A DNA stretch of 64,000 bases from Bemisia tabaci (taxonomy: Eukaryota; Arthropoda; Insecta; Hemiptera; Aleyrodidae), in the NCBI RefSeq assembly GCF_918797505.1, contig NC_092800.1, positions 19,463,313-19,527,312 of the forward strand, read 5' to 3'. Position numbers and translations under genes: made by a program. Below are positions 44,028-56,524 of this stretch, one piece after another. Within the stretch, counting starts at the first letter, position 1, and every line of letters starts with the position of its first letter. A model generated the notes under the pieces. The model saw only the letters and a list, made by a program, of their open reading frames with translations, was not told where the DNA came from and searched no databases.

Positions 44028-45553
44028 GGAACAGACAATATAGATTAAGATTGCATTGTAAAGCGATGGTCAGGTTTCCTGAAAGATGGAAAAACGTTAG
44101 GGCTCCTCGTAAGGGAGCGGAAAAAATATAATAATTTTTTTGGGGGTTATCATAAAAAATTGAGAGAGAGAGCAGAAAAGGCGACAAAATGCCCAAAAAT
44201 TAAGGGAGGGTGTTGTAAAAGGACTTAAAAATAATTTATGTGGCACCGTCGCATCGTCGCATCTACGCTTCGACTGGATTGCAAGCGTCATTTCCTCTTA
44301 AGCGTCAGCAAAATTCCTCTAACTGCGAAGCAGCTCAAAGCGTGTAGGCTTTACTTTAGTTCTGTATACGCGGCCTCGCTCGAACGCTATGTTTATTCAA
44401 TAAAAACCTCGTCTCTTGCCCCTTTAATCAGCGAATAGACGCCATACTCAGGACTCCGGCATAATGGCGATAATTTTAACATGTAATTGCGATTATTTGC
44501 AATCTGTGCTATTTGGTTTTGGAGGCGTTTCACAATTGTCCCATGTCTCATTTTAATATTATGAGGGACTGCCAGTGTAAATCGTGTGTAATCGTAGTGT
44601 AAATATTGTAAAGCTATCAATAAAATAATTTCCATGTGTGAAAAAGGTAGACGATCTGCGATGCAAAAAATAATGCAACCTGTTTCAATTTTATTTCAAC
44701 AAGAAGAGCTCCTTCAATCAGTGAATAGTCAACATACACAACATTCCGGCACGATGGCATATTTTTACCATGGTATTGCAATTAATTGCAACCAAATTAG
44801 ATTCGGTCCTGCGGACTCGTGGAGGTTTTCCGACCAGAAAGTCGAACTTCTCGGGAGATTTCCAAGCGAACTCGTTTGGTATCAGCCCGATTGCAGAACT
44901 TCTGGTTTTGACCCCAAAATTTTGGTCCATTTTTCTGTTGATTATTCTCAATTTTGGCCGGGGAAAAAAGTTTCGAGATTAGTGTCAAATCCTACGTTAT
45001 TGGAGGCGCAGAATTGATTGCACCTGGTCTGGAAGCTCCTCGTGGCTTTCCAAGCCGAGAAGCGATTGCTTTTGACCGTCTTCGAAGATTCACCCACTTA
45101 TCAAACAGTTGTGAGCTCCAATAAACTCTTGGAGCATTTTAAACCGATAAATCGAACTCAGCTGCTCATTTCTAATGGGATTAGCTCCATTTCATCCCGA
45201 TCGAAGAACTTTCGATTTTGACCCCGAAAATTAGCTTTTTCGTCCAAATCAGTCCCAAACTTCCGAACAAAACTTTATGATGAAAAGATACTCCCTGGAA
45301 AGTTTTCGTTTAAGTTCAAAGCTCATTCTGGCAATGCAACATTGCATAATTTTTATTTTTTACTCCTAAAAATGCTAATGTTTTGATATCGTTCTATTTA
45401 TTTATTTTAATTTTCTGGGGTCATATTTCATCGGTTTATATTATGTTTGGAGATTAAGACTGTGGCTGACATTGTGACCTAGCTATCATATTCGTGATAG
45501 AGCGTTACAAAATTTACGCGCAAGGAGTTCCAAACCAGTCGTGCCAGGCTTGG
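44028..45553. repeat. Diverged dispersed repeat blocks, no gene
   Basis: 44395-44770 shares AATCAG.GAATAGAC, ACTCCGGCA and GTGTGAAAAAGGTAG words with 62580-62740 and 42680-42760. The segment 44800-45250 has two internal echoes of the form CGA..GAACTT..G.TTTTGACC. The open frames here do not form a protein-like sequence. Confidence 0.45.
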
Positions 45554-45809
45554 CTGCCGCGGCGGAAAAATGCGTTTGAAGATCCAAAAGTTACCAAATT
45601 TATTCGGATAAAACATTATTTTTTGGAAAATTAGGAATACACTTTCTTGGAATTTGCAGAATTACAAAGCAGAATGCATTGGGCAGAAGACTCCTGAAAA
45701 TTTAAAAATATGAGCTCACACGTTTCCCAGGAAATTCGTAACTGATCGGAGGAAATTTGGCAACGCTCAAGAGTTCATGCGGCCCTTTTTCCTTAACGCT
45801 CCAATATTG
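45554..45809. mobile_element. MITE, CTGCCGTGCTAAGG family, copy 7 (degraded)
   Basis: The subterminal blocks GTTACCAAATTTATTCGGAT and AGGAAATTTGGCAACGCTCA are retained. Both extreme ends are mutated and no TSD can be read. Confidence 0.55.
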
Positions 45810-45849
45810 ATATCCAGCGCAGGACAATGATATTGGTAATGACTCCTTG

Positions 45850-46180
45850 ATACGACTACATAGAGTGCATAAATCGTGATGTAAGTGGGGGAGCTGGCGC
45901 CACTTTTAGGCATTTTCCAGGTCTCGAATTCCGAGACTCCTGTGTGACGCCGAGTCACTTTTTCGATACATAATCGATTGTCTTCGGGGGACCCGGCCGT
46001 CCGATGTAAACATATAAGATAGGAATTACTACGTATTCCACACTGCCATTTTGGATCGAACATGTATCGAAAAAGTGACCCAAGCTCGACGCACACCGGG
46101 CTCGGGACTCGTCGATCAGAACATGGCGGAACATGGCTCTCCCATTTAGATTACGACTCTATGTACTCTACGTAAAACTA
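45850..46180. mobile_element. Imperfect inverted-repeat element of about 330 bp
   Basis: TACATAGAGT near 45860 pairs with ACTCTATGTA near 46155. GTGGGGGAGC pairs with GGCTCTCCCA. AGTCACTTTTTCGATACAT pairs with ATGTATCGAAAAAGTGAC. The arms are old and gapped. Confidence 0.55.
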
Positions 46181-46372
46181 TTCGTGCTTTATGGACATCC
46201 ATATTGCATACACTAAAAGTTGAAGGCGCTCCGGCAAGTGGCAAGGTAAAACCATACCTTGATATGTAAAATAGTGCAAAAACATTTCCTGTATTAAGCC
46301 TTAGTTTCAATGCGAGAATTTAATCTTAGCAATATGGCGCTTCATACACTGCTGAGTGCATTGCTCTATAAA

Positions 46373-46648
46373 TAGGATTGCCACAAAATGTAGAAAATAA
46401 AATTCCCTGACATTTCCCTGATTTCCCTGATGATTGAAGGTATGCCAGACGGTAAAAAAAACATAATTAGAAATGGTTTTCGGGCTAAATTTGTCGTTTG
46501 AAATGTCAAACCCATTCTAAAAAGCAAATAAAGGTGACTTGATAATTTTCCCCTGATATTTTCGTCATTTTCCCTGACATTTCACGGTTTTCCCTGACTT
46601 TTAAAATTTCCTGACATTTCCCGGTATTCCCTGACTGTGGCAACCCTG
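46373..46648. mobile_element. TAGGATTGCCACA / TGTGGCAACCCTG element rich in TTCCCTGA
   Basis: The ends are complementary with two mismatches and resemble hAT termini (CAGGGTTGCCACA). Several TTCCCTGACATTT units occur in both halves. The flanking octamers do not match convincingly. Confidence 0.55.
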
Positions 46649-49573
46649 TAAAAAGGAGTGACTAGAGTGCCTTCCATTTCGTCATTTGCAAGACGCGTGT
46701 CTATAAGGTACCAATAGTTACACCAAAGCATATTATCAACATAATTGCGAATGTTTACTAAAATGTTACTTTGCACAAAAATAGACCTAAACAACCTGAC
46801 TCCTTTAAGTTTGTATGAAGACTTTGATAACTTAAAATAAGAAAAAAATAATAACAGATCTATTTTTATCCTATGGTTTTTGAATGTATTTAAGCGATTA
46901 TTGTAATTTATGTTCTAGGACTCATGCAATGAGAGGCATGTTTCGTATGTGATTTGCAGACTTGTTATTTTGGCTCTCACTTCTTCCAATATTGTTTAAG
47001 GAGTGAATAAATTCAATTGAAATTCATATGAATGAATTAGAACGATTAATTCATTTTACGTTTGAGGGAGTACAACTTGAATCAAACGATGCATGAAATC
47101 TGCTACATATCATATGATTTGGGCACCTTGGATTGCTTGAATTTGACAGGAAACTTTGATTTTAAAACTGGAGGCTGATTGAGGGTCGCATTCTTGACGG
47201 CAAATTTTGCTCCTGAGTAATAACAAGCGAAAGGAAATGAGACTATGTTCATCATTGAAAAAACTTTGAAATGCATTTATTAGAATGTACAAAAAACCTA
47301 ATTTTTAATCCTAATTACAAATGTGCGAGGTTCATTTCCTACTTTATCAATTTGATTAAATAAAATAAAATTAAACTAAATTATGATAACATTAAATGAT
47401 TAAATACTCTTGAAGAGTGAATAAACAAAGCTAAGTATTTATAGAGATTTTTTCTCTGTTTCTGAGGAGAAATACAGTCATATACTTAAAATCTAACGAA
47501 AAAATTGCTCAGAGGGTGAGATTGGATTTAAAAAAAAAAAAAACCTGAATAACAGAAAAAGAAAACAGAAGGAAGAAAAAACGGGACAACACACAAATAT
47601 TATACAGTGCTGAACAATTGGTGATTGAAAAACGAAAATTTTAAAAATTTGAATACTATATTTGAAAGAGAAAACCAGGTGTCATGTCCATGTTCCTATC
47701 TTTTCTAGTGTTACCAGTCAGTTTGAGAATTTAAATTACAAGGGCAGGATGTCAACCCCCCCCCCCCCCCCCTTATCCCTCATCATCTTTTCAAAGTTTA
47801 TCTAAAAAAGTAGATCAACCCGGAAAAAATCTTTTCAAACTTTCAAAAAGATAATTTCCCAAGAAAACTCAAGTCTCATCGCTTTTGAAAGAATTTTTTC
47901 TATCGATGAGATTACAAAAATTTATCAACGTTAACTATGCCTAAAATGAATCTTAATAAAAGAAACAAAAACTAATACGTAGATAAGGAACAGTCTTTTA
48001 ACCTGAATATCATGAAAAACTAGACGGTGATGTAGAAATAATTTCACAAGACAACTTCGGTCGCAATCCTAAAGGCAATCAAACATTTAATGATGCAAGT
48101 TGATTTTTTACTTGCTCCGGTGTAAGATAATTGACTGCATAGAATAAGTGCATTAAAGCATTCATTAAGTGAGTAAATGTAAAAAAAAAAATTCAAAGAA
48201 ATCAAGCAATAAGTTTATGACTTTGTGACATAACTGTAAAAACATAACAACAAAGTGCGCCAATTGCATCACGTATCATTTGGACTTGCACTAAAAAACT
48301 AAAAAATTCCTCTGAAATAAAATTTACAAACATACTTGGAGATACATGATCTTATGAGACGAAAAACAAATAATTTATGAGTGTACCAAATGAATAAAAT
48401 TATTTTTTGTTCAGAGACCTGATCAAGATCAGGAATTGATTAGTGCACTTCTTTCCATTCATCCATTTTCCCACTTATATAAAGCAAAAAGAATTGAAAT
48501 TATAATTCTAGAATGAATAGTTAGTTAAAAAGTTACATATTCGTTTTTAAAGTAGCATTTTGCACGAATAAATAGTTATTTATCCAAGTTTTTACTGAAC
48601 TCTGAATTAGCGGTAGCGCCTCAAGTTGATGATGCAATGAAAAAAACATGAAAATCTCTGTAGAAAAAAAAAACTTGGAGGAGAATAGGTTTTGAAACAG
48701 AGACAGGCAAAGAGAACAATGAATTGATATTAAATTATCACATTCAAGCATTGTTAACTTGAGGCTAACCTTAAATGAAACATTATAGTTTCATAACATA
48801 CATTAGCTTACGCCCCTGTCACAGCATGAAATTTTGATTGCAATACAGCCACAGATTTTGTTTCTTGAATTGGCAAGCATAGAATAATATATGTACTATT
48901 CATTTTACAAAACCAAGCTATCTTTAGAGTTTAGGATGACAGTAAACGGTCACTAAAAATATTTTGGAGATTAGGAGAGAAATGAATTTCAACACAAAAT
49001 TTGACTAGCATATTAAAATTTTTAATTTAACGAGGATCATTTCAGCTGATTCCACACAAAACCGGAAAATTGAAACTAAGCAGTTCAGCAATCTGCTGAA
49101 TCTAATCAGTGTGACAAAAATGCCTTATTAGACACATTAACCCATTGTTAAACTGCAGTGCTAGGCAAAAACCACAGTCTTCTGCTTGAAAGTTTTTCTC
49201 AGACGTATTACCCTAGAAAACAGCAAATTTTGCAACTACATAAATTTTTTTTTTTTTTTAAGAATGAATACTATAGCGTATGAAGTACCGATCCTAAAAA
49301 AATAAAACATTTTTTGCGTACATTTTCTTTAAATAGAGGGTTCAAGTAAAAAAAATATAAAATCTGGAGTAGAGTTTTGTGGTTTTTGTCCTGCACAACA
49401 GCTACAATCCTGCACACGCCTCAAAGAAACGTGACATTTTCACTATTACAGCAATAAAATGTAGACATTTTTTTGCTCCAGAGGAAGCATCTGGGTCATT
49501 CAAAAATAAATCAATTGAATATTTAGGTTTTGACTGTGTGTTAAAGGGCTCACGCTTTTCATTTTTCTAGAGA
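46649..49573. other. AT-rich non-coding stretch downstream of TBCB
   Basis: No gene supported. A poly-C run of about 16 lies near 47757-47772. The sequence may include 3' flanking DNA of the convergent genes on either side. Confidence 0.4.
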
Positions 49574-49579
49574 TTTATT
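49574..49579 (-). promoter_or_regulatory. Candidate polyadenylation signal of TBCB
   Basis: The minus strand reads AATAAA here, about 300 nt past the TBCB stop codon. This is a usual distance for a 3' untranslated region. It is not the only AT-rich hexamer nearby. Confidence 0.35.
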
Positions 49580-49879
49580 TTTGACTGCGTTGTGAGAACA
49601 GACAGATGTGGAAAAACCTTTAGTTCAATGGCAAAATGAAAACCTTCTTCACTAAACTTTTCAAAAAATCTTTCAAATACCTGGCAATGAATGTGGATCT
49701 CTAAAGAATGTCTCATAGAAATGAGAAAAGAAATCCTCAGCCAAAATATTTTTGCTTGGATGAGAAAAGTAATCAACTTGGACTGCATTTGTCCGTACAA
49801 AATAATACTAGTGTACATGATAAGTAGAATATTTAACAATTACAAAACTTGTCCTACCGGAACGAGGGAAATTCAGTTT

Positions 49880-50003
49880 TCACAGTTCATCATCGAAAAG
49901 CTCTTCTTCACCATCTGGCGGGAAATCTCCAACCTCAATGAAGATCGGTTTGACGAAACCACCATATTTTGGAGGACATTCAAAATACCTAACGCCACCA
50001 CAG
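49880..50003 (-). CDS. TBCB: TBCB exon 5 and stop
   Basis: Acceptor TTTTTTTTAG. It encodes the end of the CAP-Gly domain ([20 protein letters not shown]) and the acidic tail ([17 protein letters not shown]), then TGA. A plus-strand frame across the same bases is a shadow. Confidence 0.93.
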
Positions 50004-53000
50004 CTAAAAAAAAGAAGAAAGAACTACTAAGCAAGATGGATATAAATAGAAGAAGTATACAAATGGAGGGTAAGAGTAATAGTAATTGTTTTGAGGTTAA
50101 GATGGTAACTGGTGTGCCTATCAGTTTTCGTTGATATCAAGACCGTTCCATTGAAAATTAGTGACATGAAGAGGACCCTTGTCTATAGCTATCAGAGTTT
50201 TCAGATCTGACAGAAATAAACTATTGCCGCGCATATCAGTTTTATAGGCAAAACAACATGATAGGCAAGACATACCAGCCAAAAATGATTTAACTTAGAG
50301 CTTAGGTAGTTCCAACAAAAGCGGGTTTATCGAAGTGTATCAATAGTTCGAAACAAGCACTAACCAACAGCTTACCGACAGGATGTGTTATAACACCTCT
50401 GGGTAAACTAAAGGATATAATTAACCACTACGCTGCACAACCTCTAATGAGCCCTCTATGACCTTGTAGAATTGTTTCATAGCAAACGAGGACCTGGATC
50501 ATAATTAATATATTTGAGGACAGCAGGCACACTCGAGGATTGCTAACAGTAGAAAGCCAATAAGTCTTCAAGATTGGCTATATAGATGTCTAGAAATGAT
50601 ACAGATAAAAAAAGAAAATTTGGAAGAGAGGAGTCGCAAAATTGTGGTAATGATGATTTAAGAGTATCAAAATTAAATAATTTTACATTCATTGTTTCTT
50701 TTACCAATTATTTGTTCGAGTTTAGTTAAAGTCTGGGATGTTTAAAAATTGTGCGAGTTCTACCTTTAATTTTAATGAGAGTGCTTTCAAGTCTAAATAA
50801 GATATTAAACCCTACCATAAATAAGAAAAGTTCATATGACAGTCAAATACTCATCTTTACTGGTCTGCCATTCCTACTTGAAACTTTCTCATCTTCTAGG
50901 CAACTTCGTTTTTCCTAGTTATGTTGTCTTTAGCCACAACGACTATCCCCGAAAGGGTGTATTAGAAACACGGTACCATTAGATCCAAAATAAATTAGCA
51001 AGCTCGCACTAAGTTTCCAACAATAGAACCGAAGGGTTATTCAACTACCATGTGATAACAAGATTCACCATTATGATTGAAAAATGTTCAGCGTGTACTT
51101 ACGTTCCATCGTTCAATCCCAATGGTTCATCATACTGAACGCCTATCCAATTGCCAGACTTTGAAGCTAATGTACCTATTGTAAAAAAAGAATTAAAAAT
51201 CAGACAATATAAAAACACTCAAAAACAACCTGATTGTTGAAATTTTACCTGGCTTTCCCCGAAAGATGAGGCAAGACATACCATTTTCTATGCTGTGTAA
51301 TAAATTGATATTCTATGTTTTGTCGAGCTGACATAAATTTCAACGATCAAGCTGCTAGAAAAATTATGAGTTAAAGGCACTCCACAATGAAAGAATCTCT
51401 GATGACGACAAAGTGGGGGGAGGCGGGAGGCTTCAACAACCAGACACCAGCACGCATAATAATCTACTTGTGGTGAGAAAGGGGTAACAAAAAGGCTATA
51501 TCGATGGCCAAAGCACAAAATCACAGATCTCTGTTTGCAAAAATAGAGACTTCCTGCCATACTTTATTTTTCCTTTGGAAAACTAGCTGCCCCAATTTCT
51601 AGAAAACTTCTTTTATTTTTCCTATCTCCGTTAACGGAATATTCAGTATATATTCCAAGCTATAAATTTAGCTTGTTTTCCTTCAAAAAAATAAAATAGG
51701 ATGAGAAATTTTAAAGCACCACACTAGAGGTATGTGGTTTAGTATTTTGGACATCAATATAAAGAACCAGAAAAATCTTACGACTTCTTCTCGTCGCTGA
51801 ACAATATTTTTAAGAGGTCAATATTTTTTTGGATGATAAGTTTCATGTACGAAAAATTACTGATAAACAATCCGTGACCTTGGAAAAACTATCTGGTCTA
51901 AGATTCTAAACAAGATGCCTTTGTAATCCTCATTTTGAGCTTCTCACAATTGAATTCATTTAATATGATAAAGAAAGGGTAGCCATACCTATGAATTTGA
52001 TGGTGCCCTTTCGCTTCGCTTTGCCAGGCGCTTTCACCAAGCACCGCATTCCTATCTTCATCTGCTCCATCCTTTCTTTTTCTTCTTTCTCGAATTGTTT
52101 CATTTCCTCATTCGTCCTTTGAATTTCTTCAGGATTGTATTTCCCTAATTTGTTGGCTTTTAAAAATGACTGGACAGTATCTGTAATCAAGAAAAAATCT
52201 GATTAGAGCAGATACCTCCTGTTCGAAAATTAATCAGCTTGACTGAAAAATAGTGCAGGTAATTCATTGATGAGTTGTTAGGAGGCCAGTTTTTTGACAA
52301 GAATTCCACGGACTGTTCAATGTTCATGAGGCATCTAGTGGTTTACAGTGTAAGTGCCTAAGTTGTGCAATTGAACCATCAACTTGTTAATCAATGAAAT
52401 TTGAGTTAGAACACAAAACTTTGAGTTGAAAAAAAAGCCATGTGTAAAGTATTTGAGAAATTGATTACAATGTGCCCTTCTTTTATTTGAAATGATTATT
52501 GCTGACCTCTAACATTGTAGGTTCTTTGGAAAAGGCTTCTCACAGTAACTTTTCCTCGGTTCTAAGCGTGGTCCACCTGGTGTGCAATGAATGAGCTTGT
52601 TCAGCAATTCGTAATTCTTGCATTTTTGGAAACTAGAGAGTGCACAGAGTTCACAGGAATTTTCCCCGATTTTTTTGAGCAATATTAACCCACGAAATAC
52701 GAGTCCAAAAGTCCGTATTTTGGGCTCCCATTTAAACGCGCGCCGCTTGGCCCATCTCAAAATGGCGCCCATTTTCTCCGTCCGGCGGTGGCCACACTTT
52801 TGACCCGGCGTGCCGGCAAGGTACCTCTGCATGCCTCTGCCGTGTGTGGGTCGTATAAACAAACGAAGATTGATAACACAAATGATCCAAACAACTCGAA
52901 ATCTCTTAATTTTAATTGATTTAAATCCATTTTCGACTTCAACCAAGCATTTGGCAATAATATTCATCGTATTTTACAACCAGGAGCCACGGCCTATCGG

Positions 53001-56000
53001 CTCATTTTAAGGTGCATTCTGAAAATCAGTCTTACAAGTCCAGTGTCCAAACCCAGACTTTCTTCTTTTACTTTTTTTGACCATTCTCTTTTCATTTTCG
53101 CCTCAAATCAAATGTTTTGCAGTTTCTTTGTCTTAAGTATGTGGTCCTGAATTCATTCAAGAGTTAGAAGTTCACCATTTATTTAGTATTACAGCCTTTT
53201 AACCTCTCAAGCTTTACCGATATGATCTCATGTAGTTCGAGGTTTCTTTGGCCCAAACCAAGTGATTACATATCTGATGTGTGTCTTATGGCTCTTCAAA
53301 TTCGCAGTTTAGAAGTAAATCAGAGACTACAATTACTTAATCCAGTTCTGCTCTCATGTTCAATGTTTGTCATAAGTGTTTGTTCGTGTCTGTTCTTTAT
53401 AAGTGACCACTGTAGTGCATATACTTATACACAGTTATGCTATCGGTACAGGTATTATTTCTTGTTTTCTACAGTCAGACTTTCTCTTAAGCGCAATAAT
53501 TGACCAAAGAAATTCACCTAGTTGCGTAAATAATTTGGTGTATAGATATTCTGTTAATGTCTCCTTGCGGTGATTCAAAGTTTCTGAGATCTATCACAAG
53601 TGGATTTTGCATTTAGACGGTCACTCTTGTCTGATAAAATTACTGCTCTAGCAGCTTCAAATTTATACTTTGATCTCTGATTCATCACTAAATGACACTC
53701 ATGCGGTGTCATTTATCTTTAATCAGTTCAAAGCTATTTCGACAATGAATCATCAAAGGTCCGATCGAAGAAGGAATTTTCTGGTGAGTGCTGCGGCTGA
53801 ACCGACATCACAACTCTACTATCGAAAGCATCAACCAAGACATGATCATTCGTCTGGAAGTGGCTAATCAGCAGGCCGATTATTGAAGGCTTAGAGCAAC
53901 CTGACAAGACATCAAATTCGAATATATTGCATGGATATGATAGGGCTATGTCTTTTCATGTCGGGCTGACATAGTTTCAATAATCGGGCAGCTGGTAGTT
54001 TAACAGGTAAGATTTGTAAAGTCACTAAGGTATCACAAGTTACATCCGCATCTCTTGTGGTACAGTTTTTGTAAGTATGCTTACCTTTGTGGAGATTAAT
54101 TGATAACAAAACGAGCATATCAATGTCATAGCCTAACTAGAAAACCACTAACGTAGATTTACAAAGTTTCAGACTTTCTGTTTCTCTTCGATTATAAAAT
54201 CATGCAACGAAATGTTACAAATGTCATCCCCAGATAACCTTAACCATGTTCCTTACATATTCTTATGGGAGGATGTAATTCTATGTCTTTTCAAAATCCT
54301 TCCATCCATCTGTACCTGAGAAATTCAGTAAACCAGCCGACTTTCAGACTTTTAACAAGAATCGTTGGCAACTTTACCATTGAAATGATTCTTAGGTGTT
54401 TTTGAACAAAGGGATTTTATTAAAATGTTTGTTGGACAGGTTTGATTCACCCTGAATTCTTAAATAGAGAGAAAAAAAAAAATTTTCTTCACTCTAGGAA
54501 GACATGAAACTGACCAAGCTGTAGGTAAGTAAGTAGTTTTTGATTACTTCATTCCATGAAATATGATGAGCCTTGTTTCTGCAGGAAACACAACATACTA
54601 GCAGGAATCCTCAAATAAATTTTCTGTCTTGTACAATATCTGTTGATACTTAAGTATTTGATGATACCTATGAAGTACAAAATTTCTGAAAAATCCCTGG
54701 GAATACCAGCAGAGTCGTCTCCAAATTTTCTCTCAGGAATAAAACTAAAAATTGTGGAAGTTTCCTAAGAATGCTCTCAAGACAAATTTACGTATTATTC
54801 ATAGATGAAGTGTAGCCTGCTACATATCATGTCGTATTCCTCTTCAAATAAACATGCAGGTGAGTAGATTTTGAAATTTTGAGCGCACAATTTGCTCATG
54901 AAAGAAGCGAGCACTACCATGATTTCCACTTACCATTACCACTTCCTGATAAATTTTTATAAGTTGATGCTTTTGAAAAATGAGTTGTGATGTCGGTTCA
55001 GCCGCAGCACTCACCAGAAAATTCCTTCTTCGATCGGACCTTTGATGATTCATTGTCGAAATAGCTTTGAACTGATTAAAGATAAATGACACCGCATGAG
55101 TGTCATTTAGTGATGAATCAGAGATCAAAGTATAAATTTGAAGCTGCTAGAGCAGTAATTTTATCAGACAAGAGTGACCGTCTAAATGCAAAATCCACTT
55201 GTGATAGATCTCAGAAACTTTGAATCACCGCAAGGAGACATTAACAGAATATCTATACACCAAATTATTTACGCAACTAGGTGAATTTCTTTGGTCAATT
55301 ATTGCGCTTAAGAGAAAGTCTGACTGTAGAAAACAAGAAATAATACCTGTACCGATAGCATAACTGTGTATAAGTATATGCACTACAGTGGTCACTTATA
55401 AAGAACAGACACGAACAAACACTTATGACAAACATTGAACAAGAGAGCAGAACTGGATTAAGTAATTGTAGTCTCTGATTTACTTCTAAACTGCGAATTT
55501 GAAGAGCCATAAGACACACATCAGATATGTAATCACTTGGTTTGGGCCAAAGAAACCTCGAACTACATGAGATCATATCGGTAAAGCTTGAGAGGTTAAA
55601 AGGCTGTAATACTAAATAAATGGTGAACTTCTAACTCTTGAATGAATTCAGGACCACATACTTAAGACAAAGAAACTGCAAAACATTTGATTTGAGGCGA
55701 AAATGAAAAGAGAATGGTCAAAAAAAGTAAAAGAAGAAAGTCTGGGTTTGGACACTGGACTTGTAAGACTGATTTTCAGAATGCACCTTAAAATGAGCCG
55801 ATAGGCCGTGGCTCCTGGTTGTAAAATACGATGAATATTATTGCCAAATGCTTGGTTGAAGTCGAAAATGGATTTAAATCAATTAAAATTAAGAGATTTC
55901 GAGTTGTTTGGATCATTTGTGTTATCAATCTTCGTTTGTTTATACGACCCACACACGGCAGAGGCATGCAGAGGTACCTTGCCGGCACGCCGGGTCAAAA

Positions 56001-56475
56001 GTGTGGCCACCGCCGGACGGAGAAAATGGGCGCCATTTTGAGATGGGCCAAGCGGCGCGCGTTTAAATGGGAGCCCAAAATACGGACTTTTGGACTCGTA
56101 TTTCGTGGGTTAATATTGCTCAAAAAAATCGGGGAAAATTCCTGTGAACTCTGTGCACTCTCTAGTTTCCAAAAATGCAAGAATTACGAATTGCTGAACA
56201 AGCTCATTGCATCGATGAAGTCAAAAGTCTTGGCAAATTTTGTTTTTTTAATCAAAAGAAGGTCGACGGCCCCTATGTGAAGTCTGATGAATTATTTTCA
56301 ACCAATAAAATTGCAAAATTTAGAAAAATGGAGGCAGGATTTGTCTACAATTTTTTTTTTTTAATTTGATCTAGTAAGTAATTAATCTCTGTATCTGTGA
56401 GTAACTTTCTAAAGATTCATTTGCTGATAAAAAAATGCCGAACTTTATTTCAAAAGAAAAACTAGAGTTTTTCTA

Positions 56476-56524
<49 letters not shown>

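Noticed and set aside
49691..50134. 147-codon plus-strand frame
   Set aside because: It overlaps TBCB exon 5 on the opposite strand. The conserved CAP-Gly protein lies on the minus strand.
52509..52967. Minus-strand 152-codon frame and its 149-codon twin at 55831-56280
   Set aside because: Both lie in the inverted-repeat arms and are identical by duplication. The sequence matches no family and the frame is shared with opposite-strand frames, so it looks like a by-product of a GC-rich patch.
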